DNA of 64,000 bases from Stachybotrys elegans (lineage: Eukaryota > Ascomycota > Sordariomycetes > Hypocreales > Stachybotryaceae). Both the position numbers and the translations under genes were made by a program. Below the pieces are notes generated by a model. It did not search any database and had not been told where the DNA came from. It saw only the letters and a list, made by a program, of their open reading frames with translations. The stretch is from contig JAGPNK010000021.1 in the NCBI GenBank assembly GCA_020746835.1, positions 62,001 through 126,000 on the forward strand. Reading direction: 5' to 3'. This document shows positions 34,441 to 46,086 of the stretch, piece by piece. Positions within the stretch are counted from its first letter, which is position 1, and every line of letters begins with the position of its first letter.

Positions 34441-35215
34441 TAAGGGAAATCTCTGTGCCACGCGTGTTCGGGGCGTGGGGGGTCCTTGGGGTCGAACCCC
34501 CGTCTTGCTCACATTTGGACCCCCGAGTACGGAGTACATACGTCAGGAGGCCTAAACGAGCCTGTATGTACATTTCTGCCAATGTGCCCCTCTCGGGTAC
34601 CTATGGCTCGACGTTGCAGGTGGCCAGTGGAGACCCAAGCTCCTGATTTCTGCTTCCATGGCGCGGAGTCCGTGGTTCCTCTATGGAGGGTTTTCCTTCT
34701 TCCCCAGCCGCCCCTCTCTACGGCTATGGAACCGGCTTGCTTCCTTTGCTGCTGGGACCAGGGCAACCGGCGCTGCTGGTGGTTTTGAGCCATGGTTATG
34801 TCTGTCTTCAACCCCACACATAACGTTATGGCCCCCAGCAGGTGGCGTGTTGTGGCAGCGAGCATCGTGATCGTGAAAGAGGTGCTCACTCCTCGAGGAT
34901 ACGAGTCATACGTGAAACACCCAAGTTGAGTAGGAGTGATTCAAACACACTCTACATATGAACCACGACCATGTCAATTTAATTAGCAATTCAAGCGACT
35001 CCCTGTAATAGCGGGTTATTCATGGGGGTAGTTTCGATCGAGGGATGGTTCGAATCCCCCCTCCTAACTTGCCGCAGGGCAGAAGTATACCAAGTTCGTT
35101 TGCCACTGTTTAGATGCAGTCAATCATTTCGAACGGCTTTTACCATGTTATTATTTTCCAGCCACTTTATACTAAATCCAAAAAAGAAATTAAGAGATTA
35201 CAGGTTGTCAGTCCT
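34441..35215. other. Spacer with G/C-rich hairpin
   Basis: No gene supported. An inverted repeat GGGGGTCC (34478-34485) / GGACCCCC (34517-34524) encloses a second hairpin GGGGTCGAACCCC (34488-34500). A sequence matching a pol III B box (GGTTCGAATCC) occurs at 35047-35057, but no tRNA can be folded around it. Confidence 0.5.
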
Positions 35216-37010
35216 TCATTTTGTCGTGCAGCCTTCAGTCAACTCGTTAAGCCGGCTTTGCATCTTACGTAGCACCGTCTGATGGCCAGACCAACCCTCG
35301 CGCTCAATGATTTCCTCCATGGCCGACATGAGCGCCCGAAGGCTCACCACGCGGTCCCAGAAAAGGCTCCGTAGCATAAGCATCAAGTCGTCATCGTCAA
35401 CAATCCACTGGCCGACCGGCGCATCCTGTTGCCTCCAGCCCGCTCCCGATCCAGCCCCCGTTGCAGCCTCGCCGACGTCTGCTGCTACTGTGGCTGCTTC
35501 TCTTCCCAAAGGGGCGATATATGAAGCAGCCACATTAGTCGTTTTTTCTTGGCTGACTGTTGTGGTTTGTGTTGCTGTTGCTGTTGCTGCCGTCGCTGTT
35601 GATGTCATTGCTGCCATTGGCACTTCTGCTACACGTCCCATGATGGCTGCTCCCGGATTCGGGACGTGGATGGATGCAGTGATGGGCAATGCAGTGTTAT
35701 TTACTTGACGCAAGGTTTCCACCACGGTGAAGATGTTGGCAAGGAGCTGCTTGCACATGGAAAGCAGCAGCATCATCCACTCGGACTTGCGGCGGAAGTG
35801 CTTGCACTCTAGCAGTGCGCAGCACTCGGTCAGCGCCTTCTTCTGGAGCTTGAGAATGCCTTCATGATACCCAAGTGCAGAGGATGATGCAGAAGACACG
35901 ATATCGCCGGCCCCCCCTCGCCATGAAGAAATATTGACCTGAATAAACTCATACGTCTTGAGGCCCCTCATGAGGCAATCACACGATCCTGTGGGGGAGG
36001 AAGCAGGGGATGACGTGTGAGCTTCTGTCGCCGGCGCCAAGGGGTTACGGGACCGTCCTCGGATTGAGAAGTGATCATTCATATCCTCCGAGGCGGCTAC
36101 GGAGCTCCCGTGCAATGTAGTGCCGAATAATGAGTCAAAGTCTGACATCAAGTCCAGGGACTGATCGACGTCATCTCCGTCGCCGCCATACCATTCCAGA
36201 GGGTCCAGGGAGGGAGGTTGCCACAGAGGGAAGGCCTTGTGGTTGACTGACTGTTCATCCATCGTGATGTTTGCACCAGTGCTGCCTGATTCGTTCCCAT
36301 TGCTTCCCTGAAGGAGCGGGCTGTCCCAGAGCATCGAGTCCATGACAGCTGCCGTATCATCAGGCACCAGATCCGTGTTGAAATCGAGCACACCCGATGA
36401 CAGCGCATCCATCGGGTCTTTGTGGGACGAGCATGCCGGTTGCTTCAACAGTGGCTGCAGCACCTGTGTAGGCACGGAGTCTGAGCCATCTTGCATCTCA
36501 GTATCCTCGCACGATGTAGACAGCGGCTGCGAAGGAGATTCTTGGTGCAGAGATGGCCGCTGCGTAGTGGGTGCGCTACGAACACTCCCCGTTCGGCCTC
36601 TGGATTCCCCGGTGCTCCCTGAGCCGACACTGCTGCCGCCGTTGCTTTTGGTCCGGCGGTGGCTGCGGGTGCTTGGCTGATTCCCGGCGCCACCAGTGCG
36701 ATTCGTGGAAGACTGTCCATTTCCCTGAGCTGGATCTGGGCTCGAGTTTGGGTAGCAGCATTTTAATCCCTTGTTCTGGCACCGCTGGCAAGCACTCGCC
36801 TCTCCAGTGCACTTAACCTGTGGAGAACGGATCTGTTAGCTGGAGCTCGAAAATGCAGGGGAATGGCTGGCTCGCATGCAACCGCCTCTCACGTACCTTA
36901 CTAACCCGGCAATTGGAGCAAGCTTTTTTTGTGAATTTGGTGTGTAGCTTTGCTGTCATCAGATATGACACATCCTTGGGGATATCGTTGACTTGAAATG
37001 TCCCGAACAT
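35216..37010 (-). CDS. Zn(II)2Cys6 transcription factor, AflR-like (cluster regulator)
   Basis: Nuclear DNA-binding regulator, 571 residues from exons 37010-36897 and 36817-35216 (intron GTACGT...ACAG, 79 nt). The intron cuts the zinc cluster, and the spliced frame gives C-x2-C-x6-C-x6-C-x2-C-x6-C (ACSNCRVSK|VKCTGEASACQRC...LKC). Then follow a Ser/Thr/Gly/Arg-rich linker, an acidic middle region and a C-terminal part with LLECKHFRRKSEWMMLLLSM, which resembles the C-terminal domain of AflR-type regulators of secondary metabolism. Ser/Ala/Thr-rich repeats occur near residues 440-480. It lies inside the diterpene cluster between EthD-2 and the MDR reductase. Role as pathway activator is the standard inference. 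Confidence 0.9.
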
Positions 37011-38497
37011 GGTGTAGAAAATGTGCCCTCTGTCTCTTTCTTTCCCAAGAGCTGTGCGGTTGCTCGTCTTAAAGACTTATTGCCTTGCTGACGATCACAG
37101 TATATCCCACAGCCCGCTTATCTGCAGGATGGACATGCAGGCACCCTGCCCACGCTCTATGACGACGCAGCTTCGTGTGCATCGTATAGCTCGTTCATGT
37201 AGGCTTACCTGACTAAAAGTGATAGGGATTACATTCCCTGTCTTCGATCCAAGCGGATGATGAACATACAGGACGCTGATGCATAGTCTCACACAACCTC
37301 CCACGCGAACATGAACCATGAACCATTCAATGGCACAAACTTGACGAAATCAGAATTTGAAGTTGCTATGACTGTTTATTAAACCCCCGTTAATGCTCAG
37401 TTCCTTAAGTCCCAAGCTTCCTGCTCAATCTACACTTGAATTCCCCAAACTTGTGTCAGTAGTTTGTCAATCTTGCCTCGATGGTACCATTGGATCCACT
37501 GGCACGCGGAAGGCTCACCACGATAGCCATTTGTCATCATCCACACTTCTTCTTCCTTCTCGTTCAGCCAGCACAGCTTTGGATCCGTTTCAAGCATACA
37601 AGTTCTCTCCCTGCCTTATGTTGGATTCCGAACCTTGTTAGCTGTGGATTTCAGTGGAGGCTGCTAGCTTGAGTTTCTAGAGAACAGTGCGATTTTGAGG
37701 CAGGGCAAATAGCGCGAACGGAACTTGGCGAATGGAAGGCCTTGATTTAGGTATGGCTACCTATCTACCCAACCAGCCCTGTTGGCCCTTTATAGAAGCA
37801 GTGGGCCTACTACCTCAGGCTTTAGAACCTTGGAAACAGGGCCTTCCGCCCTTTAGCTCATCCACCCGAAACTTCTTACCACGGTTTCCAAGGCTTCAAG
37901 AACATAGCCAAGAGCGTACAAGCGAGCTACCCCTGCTTTCCTCGCGCCCCATTGTTCCTCCTGCCTCGAGCTAGTAAAACGTGGCTTTGGGGGCCATTAT
38001 GTAATTATCTACTTGGTTTCAATCGCTTTGTCGTGAATTGCCGAGGTTACGGAGTATTATGGGCGAAGATCATGTTCGGGGGATGCAGCCGTAAACGGCA
38101 GATCTTTTGTCCCATCCCGATCAGCGGCAGATTAAACCCTGAGGGTTACGTCGGCCGTAACTCGGCTCTCGGCTAAGTTATGTTGTGCCTTCCTAGACGG
38201 GAGGCCCGGCACGGATGAGCCCACTTTGCAGGCTTCCGAAACAAGAAGCGTTATGATTAGGCGTTATGATGACATTATGCTTTGGCGTCATAACAACATT
38301 ATGCTTGCAGTATATCCACATTGCATCCCCATCGTAACGGCGAGCCCGATATCTAGACACTCAAATAACACACTAGTAAACCACAAGCATCGTCCCATTA
38401 TCTCCCCGGGTTTTCTCCAGTCTCTTGCCTCGCCCACATACAGCAAGCATCCTCATCCGCTACCTTCCTAATCAAAAATAATCAAGCCCTTCTCATC
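37011..38497. other. Divergent spacer, regulator / MDR reductase
   Basis: 1.5 kb holding both promoters. Short frames on the plus strand near 37393-37974 have no motif. A run of CATTATGC/CGTTATGA-like short repeats is seen at about 38255-38310. No TCGGAGG copy was found. Confidence 0.45.
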
Positions 38498-39553
38498 ATG
38501 GCGGCTCCTACAATGCGGGCTTGGCTATACTCCTCAGCCGCCAACGGTCTTCACAAGAGCCTGACACTGAACAACGCCGCACGCCATGTTCGACCAACCA
38601 TCCCACCCGCCTTGGCCAAGGGAGAGCTCCTCGTCCAGGTCCGTGCCTCGAGTCTCAATGTCGCCGACTATAAAGTCCCAGAGCTCCCTTACGGCATGGG
38701 GAAAATGCTCATCTCAGTACCCGCCAGCCCCGGCATGGACTTTGCTGGAACTGTTGTGGCGGCTGGCAAGCCCGGACTTATCTTCGCCGAGGGTGACAAT
38801 GTCTTTGGCCGGCTAGACCCTTGTCAATTCGGCAGTCTTGGCGAGTTCATAGTCGTCCGCGACTCGTGGTGCGCCAAGTTGCCAGCAGCCGTTTCCATGG
38901 AGCAGGCTAGCGGCCTAGGATCTGCAGCCCAGGTCGCGCTAATATCAGTGGCCCCATACGTACCGGAGCCGACCAAAGAAGGTTCTGATGCCAACAGGAT
39001 GTTCCACGTTCTAGTCAACGGCGTGGGCGGCGTGGGCTCCTACACGGTTCAGATCGCCAAGGCACTGGGCTGTCGCGTCACGGCTGTGGCCTCGACGGGT
39101 AAGGCTGAGCTCTGCAAGAGCCTTGGCGCCGACGAAGTCATTGACTACTCCAAGTGTGACCTTGTAGGCCACCTAAAAGCCAAGGGTCATGTCTTTGATC
39201 ACGTTGTCGACAATGTCGGCCTTCCCTACGACCTCTACAAGGCCGCATCGGATTTCCTCAAGTCATCAGGAACCTTTGTGCAAATAGGTGCCGACATGAC
39301 CGGGGCGGGCATGACCAACATTACGTCGCGCATGATGCGACCTGGCTTCCTCGGGGGCGGTAGCCGCAAGTTTGCTCTTCTCCAGGTTAAGACCAAGCAG
39401 CAGGATCTAGAGCGCTTAGGGGCATGGATGGCCGAGGGTAAGATCAAGACAGTCATTGACGAGGTCTTTGAGTGGGAAGAAGCGCCCAAGGCCTTTGAGA
39501 AGCTCCGGCAAGGGCACGCCGCAGGCAAGGTTGTCATCAAGGGTCCTCAATAA
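38498..39553 (+). CDS. Zinc-free MDR oxidoreductase (quinone/enoyl reductase-like)
   Basis: 351 residues, one exon from ATG 38498. NADPH-dependent reductase of the quinone oxidoreductase/enoyl reductase branch: GROES-like N-terminal half (ELLVQVRASSLNVADYKVP, PGMDFAGTVVAAG), then VNGVGGVGSYTVQIAKALG as nucleotide-binding turn, the LGADEVIDY segment and FVQIGADMTG. The Cys ligands of zinc enzymes are missing. C-terminal KAFEKLRQGHAAGKVVIK is typical. Similar enzymes act as trans-enoyl reductases or double-bond reductases in metabolite clusters. A tailoring step on the diterpenoid is possible but unproven. Confidence 0.88.
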   Translation: MAAPTMRAWLYSSAANGLHKSLTLNNAARHVRPTIPPALAKGELLVQVRASSLNVADYKVPELPYGMGKMLISVPASPGMDFAGTVVAAGKPGLIFAEGDNVFGRLDPCQFGSLGEFIVVRDSWCAKLPAAVSMEQASGLGSAAQVALISVAPYVPEPTKEGSDANRMFHVLVNGVGGVGSYTVQIAKALGCRVTAVASTGKAELCKSLGADEVIDYSKCDLVGHLKAKGHVFDHVVDNVGLPYDLYKAASDFLKSSGTFVQIGADMTGAGMTNITSRMMRPGFLGGGSRKFALLQVKTKQQDLERLGAWMAEGKIKTVIDEVFEWEEAPKAFEKLRQGHAAGKVVIKGPQ

Positions 39554-40688
39554 TAGGCCAATGCGGAAGGAATCATGTTGATTTGTAAGTTGCGATAGGT
39601 CAGAGAACGGAAAACATAGAGAGACAGGATAATGCGCCAGAAGATAAATGCTGGTCAGCAGTCTCATTGGCATTCACTATTCATAGAAAAGAACATAATA
39701 AACTCAAACTCAAATTCAATTCATGGGAATTGCATATCGAGTGTCTCTACAGAAAGAGATCAGTGACTTTAAGAATATCGCCTCTGATACTATAAACAGC
39801 ATCAAATCATTAGAGAATGTTGGCCTGACCACTCGGCTACCCTTTTGACGATGGCCTCGTTCTTCCTCCTTGGTTGCCGGGGCACTACGCACCACTGCCC
39901 TACTGTATTGACACTCTACTGCTTCTTCCACCTCCAACTGCATACCTCTTTTCATCATCGCAGTTGGCAGAAAACTACGTGAGTAGGTACGGTCACGGAA
40001 GTATGAAGGTTTTCTTAGCAACCGGCATTGGTCAGAAGTTTTGAGGGCGACAGTGGCGTCAGGCTTATTGCCTGACCCTCGCAGTCGTTGATGCATTGGG
40101 ATATCGGGTTGACTTCGGAGGTCTAGGGCGGCTGGGCTCAACGGACTCACCGAATGGAAAGCACCGCTGGCGATGGGAGGTTTGCCTCTCCGAAGACGCT
40201 CCCTGTACTGTCGGAAGGCAACTCACTGGGAAATGGAAGAGTCGAAGAAATCTGCCGGGACATGATGGCAGTTTCCTAGTATGGAGAATGACCGACACAG
40301 CTGATCCGTAGAGACATTTACGGCAGGGCTAGTGAGCTTTCCGCAGGGCTTAGGCATGGTTTTCTCGGTTGAGGGGCTCCGGCTGATCCCTGCAGCATCG
40401 GAGCCCACATCCTCGTTGGATTACCCTTCAGGGTCCTCCAGCAACGGAGTGTTGAGCCACTGTGCCACTCGGGAAAGATCGGCACGAAGAAGACCGGACT
40501 ACTATCCACGTGTAGGTGTATGCCGAAGAATGATTGAGACAGCACGTCTCTGCTGGCAAGTCACGTATGGAGCCTCGCCGAATATATAAAGTCAGGTCAC
40601 ATCGGCTCTACACCATTCAACCAACATTCACTCAGCATAGCAACCAAGAAGAAAACCCCGGAGAAGATATACCATCTATCGATTCACC
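39554..40688. promoter_or_regulatory. Promoter region of first P450 with TCGGAGG-type sites
   Basis: 1.1 kb. One exact TCGGAGG at 40115-40121 and two variants, TCGGAGA (minus, 40187-40193) and TCGGAGC (40398-40404). TATATAAAG at 40583-40591 lies about 100 nt before the P450 start. A minus-strand open frame at 39716-40150 has no ATG start or motif and is not called. Confidence 0.45.
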
Positions 40689-42388
40689 ATGGATATAACT
40701 TCCAGATTCAACGCGACCATGAGCCCTCGAGGCCCGGCACACATGGACATAGGCCGGGGCTTGCCTGAGGGCAAGGTTGGTCTCTTCTTCGTCACCGGTC
40801 TCTTCGTACTCTCGATTCAGCTGGCTAGGTCGGCGTGGGACTACATGACGACCATCAAGGCGCCCGTTGTGGGCTACCGATCGTGGTTTGAGCCAGCGCT
40901 TCTCGTGGGCTTCCGGTTCGTGCAGGGAAGTAAGCCCATGATCCGCGAGGGCTACGACAATTTCAAGAACGCCATGTTTTACGTGCAGCGCAATGACAGC
41001 AAGATCCTCGTCATCTCGCACAAGCACGTGGATCAACTGCGCAACATGCCCGAGGAAAAGCTCAGCGCGATCCGAGCTCACCTCAAGAATTTGGTGAACA
41101 AGTATTCGGTCGGCGACATCCTGCTCAAGACGGACCTTCACTTCCGCACGCTGCAGACCAAGCTTACGCCCTCTCTCAACAACACGATTCCGCTGCTTCA
41201 GGACGAGATGGACTTTGCGATCGAGGCTGAGGTGCCCAAGGGCGTTGAGAGCGACTGGACATCGGTGCAGATCTACGATATTGTCCTGCACATTGTGGCT
41301 CGGTTATCGGCGCGTGTCTTCCTGGGCCCTGAGCTGTGCCGCAACCGAGAGTGGCTGGACACGTCAATTCACTACACCGAAAACCTCTTCGAGACTGTCA
41401 TCTTCCTGCGCGCGTTGCCCACCTTTGTGCATCCCTTCGTGGCTCACATGCTGCCCTCGTACTGGCGCATGAAGGCCAACTTTACCACCGCCAAGCGTCT
41501 CATCACCCCCATGGTGCTTGAACGTCGTTCTAACGAGGCCAACTTCGCCAGTTACGAGAAGCCCAAGGACATGCTGCAGTGGATGATGGACGGTGCTCAG
41601 AACGACTATGAAAAAGACACGGCCACCCTTTCCCACCTGCAGCTGCTCCTGTCCCTGGCCTCGATCCACACCACCACCATGGCCTGCGCCCACTCCATCT
41701 ACGACCTCTGCGCCCACCCCGAGTTTTTTGAGCCCCTACGAGAGGAGATTAGCTCTGTCCTCTCCAGCAGTGACATCAACCAGAAGCAGACGCTGCAGAA
41801 GCTTGTCAAGGTCGACTCTCTGATTAAGGAATCCCAGCGAGTGAACCCCCCGAGTCAACGTGAGTTTTTCTTCCGTTCCATCTACCAAAATTGAAGAGAA
41901 AGTTAATCTGAAATCCCTCTTTAACAGTCGCCTTCAACCGTATTGTCATGGACAAGCCCCTGCAGCTCAAGGACGGTCCGACTCTGCCCGCAGGAACACA
42001 CTTCGCCATGGCTTCTGACGCGGTCTTGCATGATGCTGCGTACCTACCCGGAGCGACCCAGGGCGCCAACACGGCTGAGTTTGACCCTTTCCGATACTCA
42101 AAGCTCCGTGAGGAGGCGGTTGCCAAAGGCAACTCCGAGGCCGGAAACAGGTACCAGTTCGCAACCACAGACAACTCGTCGCTGCACTTCGGCCACGGCA
42201 AGTACAGCTGTCCCGGACGTTTCTTCGCCGCCAACGAGATCAAGCTCATCCTTGCCCGTCTGTTGCTCGACTACGAGTTCAAGTACCCTGAGGGCCAGGG
42301 TCGTCCTGTCAACTTGTCTGCCGACGAGAACCTGTACCCGGACCCCAATGCCCGAGTGATGATGCGCAGGAGGCAGCAGAAGGCTTAA
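40689..42388 (+). CDS. Cytochrome P450 monooxygenase (diterpenoid oxidase candidate 1)
   Basis: ER-bound haem monooxygenase, 543 residues from exons 40689-41859 and 41928-42388 (intron GTGAGT...AACAG). An N-terminal membrane segment (VGLFFVTGLFVLSIQLA) precedes the P450 fold. The K-helix ExxR is at E381-R384 (IKESQR), and the haem-binding loop FGHGKYSCPGR has Cys485 as iron ligand. The I-helix reads ASIHTTTMACAHSIYDL, without the usual AGTDTT, as in fungal P450s of the GA-pathway/ent-kaurene oxidase type. Sequence style (YRSWFEPALLVGFRF, GYDNFKNAMFYVQ) fits that group, so stepwise oxidation of the hydrocarbon is likely. Promoter has the shared TCGGAGG motif. Confidence 0.93.
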
Positions 42389-42612
42389 GGTGTCCCTAGA
42401 CGATCAGAGACTTTGATTTGATTTTCCTCTACATCTAGTGCGGCCTTAGATGGCAAGCGATGATACTTGGCTGCGTCGGGTGGTTGGTCACTTGCGCAAT
42501 GCTTGTTTTTCATTAACCCATCTATCTACATCATTTGTTGAGGTTTTGTTCAGACAATTTGAGAAGAGGGCATTTAAAGAAGTTTTATTTGTTAGAGTAT
42601 GAATATCTTGTT

Positions 42613-42759
42613 TTACATCTATGCCAGATCGAATTTTCTAACCAATTGTTATCTATTGATCTAATATCGTCTTTATCGTTAGGGGGGCCTCCTCGAAGTC
42701 GCTGGTCTGTATCCCATTGGGGCACACAAACGGGAAATCCCACATTACATCTATGCCAG
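42613..42759 (-). repeat. Dispersed SINE-like repeat, copy C, with perfect 15-bp flanking repeats
   Basis: Element 42628-42744 in reverse orientation, opening TGTGGGATTTCCCG and ending TTAGAAAATTCGAT. It is bracketed by a perfect direct repeat TTACATCTATGCCAG at 42613-42627 and 42745-42759. A duplication of this length is expected from target-primed (non-LTR) insertion and is too long for LTR elements or most DNA transposons. Best preserved copy with B. Confidence 0.9.
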
Positions 42760-43380
42760 CTTCGAGGTTCTCCTTCTCCGTATATCATGATCCAGTGTGA
42801 AACTGCCTGTAGAAGTTTGATAGTTCTTGGTAAGTGCTCAAACAATAGAACAGCTATGATGGAGTAGGTGCGTGCAGTGTAAAAAAGGAACAATAGTATA
42901 TGCGAATAATAGTGGCCTTGCTGCCTGCAGGACCAAAGAACAGAGTCAAACAATGAAGGGATCGTCAGACTACTGACATCACCCGTTGGCCGGAGCCAGA
43001 GAATAATGAGGGATGGAACAGCTATTTCTGAAAATTTTATTACAACACCAAAGGGCCAATATAGACACTCTTAGCGTCTTGCGTGCTTAGCAGCGCTGTA
43101 AACACAATCTGGTCATGGCCAAAACAAGGATGTGTGGTGTAGGTATAAGACATCAAACGACATTTATGTTATGGGGCTTTACCAGCTTCTTGCCGGTTTC
43201 AGTTACTGTCATTTTCTCTCCCCTATTGCTCTAGGTATGTGCCAATGAAGAAGAGTGGTAGCTCGGATCGAGTCACCAGGCAGATGACTTCTCGGACGCC
43301 CGGCGCTACACTGGCATTGTCACGGAAGCTTCCGACTAAGAACGGTAGCTAGGAAACCCTTGATATCGCTATTATTATAG

Positions 43381-43497
43381 CCACAAAATTTTCTACCAAG
43401 CGTCATCTGTTAATTTGATAGTCTTTATTGATATAGTGGCCTTTCTTGAAGTCACTGATCGGTATCCCATTGGGGCATAGGATCGGGAAATCCTACA
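43381..43497 (-). repeat. Dispersed SINE-like repeat, copy D
   Basis: Reverse-oriented, more diverged copy: TGTAGGATTTCCCG start, CCCCAATGGGATACCGATCA block, and TTGGTAGAAAATTTT end. Flanking duplication not recognisable. Confidence 0.75.
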
Positions 43498-44270
43498 CTC
43501 CTCTAGGCATCAAGCTGGTACATTTTGTCACAGTCCTGCAAGCTGTTTACCCTGGTTACAGGATAATAGCAACCCTTGCTAAGATTTGCGTGAGGTGTGT
43601 TTACTTGTATGATGTCTTTTCCCTTTTTGCTCTTCTTCCTTTTTTAGCAGCATATCGTTTATTCTGCGCGGCTGGGGCAGTCAAAGTTGCAGTGACGTTT
43701 ATCGACTACATGGAACTTGATTTTCACAAAAAGCCCAATAATCAGCAGGATCTTTACTAGCCTTGTAGAAGTCCTGGGTGTGAACTTGGCCACTGCATTC
43801 ATTGTCATGGCGAATTCTGCATCTCAGTTCGGTTCTGACGTCGATTGTGGTTGCACGTCATTACAAGGCTGGCCAAACAATCATCATAGCCCGATACCCC
43901 ATCATAGGGCAGGGGGCCTAGAACCCACGGGCCGAGATGGACTTGGTTAGAGGTACGTAAGCGGCATGTCGGTAATTTTCTGTGTTCGGAAGAGGCTCAC
44001 TTTGCCCTGCCGCGAAGTGGCTCCTAACCAGGAATGCCGGTCCCCACCCGCGTGTCTCAAAACGTGCGGATGTCAGGCTTGCACCGATGGATGTAGACCG
44101 GCGCTCCGAGTGGTTGTACATAAATACAAAGCTTGTCAACCAAGCCAGATCTTGCTGCCGAATTTCAGTTGAATTGTTTATCAACCATCTTGTTCTTGGA
44201 GACCGGTTCAGTTATCTTCCTGCACTGCCACGTCTTCGTTGCAGATACCTATTCCTACATTCGTACAGCC

Positions 44271-46086
44271 ATGGCTGTGCTGGACGCAGTGTCCGCCGAC
44301 ATCATCGCGGAGCTGGCCGCGGTTGTGGCACTGGCTATTTTCGCGCGAAAATGGTACGAGGGATCCTATCTGAGAAGCCTGCCATGGGCTGGTATTATTC
44401 CCAGGACGTGGGCCGACCTGGCCAAGGCTAAGAAGGACTTCATCGCCCGAGGCGCCGATATCATCGACGAGGGCTACTACAAGGTAAATGAATGTTGCAG
44501 ATACATATCTGTGCTTTCAAAAAGCGCGTTACAGACTTGCTGACCCTTCAATCTTCATGTAGTATAAAGATGACAAATTTTGGGTTCAAACGGCAGATAT
44601 GCCTCGGCTGGTTCTTAGCCGTAAATTCATTCCCGAAATCAACAACAACAAGATGGTTCCCGACGGCACCCTGAGCTTGACGGGAGCTCTAAAGGATGTG
44701 AGATTTACCCGGACATCATACACTGCTATGTCAACTGACCCCAACCTAGAGGCTTCTCACCAAATATACCGACCTGACTCACATTTTCGAAAGCCCGCTG
44801 CACAATGATGTTTGCAAGATCCAACTTACTCAACATCTGCGTAAGTCTGATACTTGGTGTAGATGACCTAAATCAACCATGTTCAACATGCTAACGCCTC
44901 AACTAGACAAGCTCATTCCAGGCATGCACGAAGAGACGGAGTATTGGATCTCGCAGAAGATTGGAGACGGCTGCGAGACCAACGCCTACGATGTCATGGT
45001 GACCTGCGTTGTGGGCATCATCTCCCGCGTCTACGCCGGTACCGGCGCCAGCCGTGATCCCGAGTGGCTGAAGACAGCCCGAGATTACTCAATATCGCTG
45101 TTCGCAGCATGCATCGCCCTGCGGCCCTATCCTGCCTTCATTCGCGGCTGGGTAGCCCCATACATGGAAACCCAGAAGAAGCTAAAGGAACATCTCGACA
45201 CAGCCAAGCGACAGTTCAGCCCAATCTTTGCCGAACGCCTCCGTTTGGCTGATGCGGGACTCATCAAGGAGGAAGACAAGCCTAACGATATGGTCCAGTG
45301 GATGGTGGATGCCGCCAAGGGCGATGACCGCGACCCCGACCGTCTGTCCCATAACCTTCTGTTCCTGACCGTGGCCGCTATTCACACGAGTGCCGCTGGT
45401 GCCGTCCATGCTCTTTTTGACCTCTGTGGCAATCCCGAGTATATTGAACCACTGCGTGAGGAGATCCGCGAGACGTTTGAAGAGCGCGGCATCACCATGG
45501 CAGCTTGGAACCAGATGAAACGTCTTGATAGTGTCATGAAGGAGTCGCAGCGAATCAATCACCCAGGAGTCTGTGAGTCTCTCTTTCCATCTATTCCGTC
45601 TGTCCAGCCACCACCGAGCCATTTTCTCTAATAAAACTAGTGAGCTTCAACCGCAAGGTGGAGAAGCCCTTGCATCTCTCAGATGGAACTACGATCCCAG
45701 CAGGGACCATGGTGACGATCCCTAGTTCTTCCATCGCTCGCGACCCAGACATCTACCCGAACCCGGAAAAGTTCCTGGGATTCAGATTCTATGAATTGCG
45801 CATGGCTAAGAAGGAGAACGCCATGAGATACCAGTATACGAGCACTGGGCCCGATAGCATGCAGTTTGGCCACGGAAAGCTAGCATGCCCCGGCCGCCAC
45901 GTCGTCGGCGCCGTCATCAAGGATATTCTAGCCGAGATCCTACTCAAGTATGATGTGTCATGGCCGGCAGGTACCACTCAACGTCCAAAGAACGTCTTTT
46001 CAGGCGAACATATTGGGCCCGACCGATCTCAAAAGATTGTCTTTACTAAGAGGGTGGCGGATAAGACAGAGAGTAAAACACAGTAG
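44271..46086 (+). CDS. Cytochrome P450 monooxygenase (diterpenoid oxidase candidate 2)
   Basis: 516 residues from exons 44271-44483, 44563-44697, 44750-44840, 44907-45572 and 45641-46086. An N-terminal anchor (IIAELAAVVALAIFARKWY) and LPWAGIIP proline-rich hinge precede the fold. ExxR is E359-R362 (MKESQR); the haem loop is FGHGKLACPGR with Cys451. The I-helix reads AAIHTSAAGAVHALFDL, again lacking the standard Thr pair. The join over intron 3 (TQHL|HKLIPGM) is the least certain. It is related to the P450 at 40689 (same SIYDLC/ALFDLCG and PLREEI context) but clearly distinct. Likely a second oxidation step on the diterpene. Confidence 0.9.

Larger units (their letters stand above)
42389..44270. 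other. Spacer between the two P450 genes, with two repeat copies
   Basis: 1.9 kb with no supported gene. It contains repeat copies C and D, both reversed, 0.75 kb apart. No TCGGAGG motif was seen before the second P450. Confidence 0.5.

Noticed and set aside
34478..34524. tRNA-like acceptor/T-arm look of the GC-rich hairpin
   Set aside because: Only 47 nt, no D or anticodon arm, and the loop geometry is wrong for a T arm. Kept as a plain inverted repeat.
35047..35057. Exact pol III B-box-like GGTTCGAATCC, possible tRNA
   Set aside because: The T stem does not pair (GATGG against CCCCC) and no acceptor, D or anticodon arms can be found upstream.
39716..40150. Minus-strand open frame of 144 codons upstream of the first P450
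   Set aside because: Starts at TTG, low-complexity basic composition, no motif, and overlaps promoter sites.
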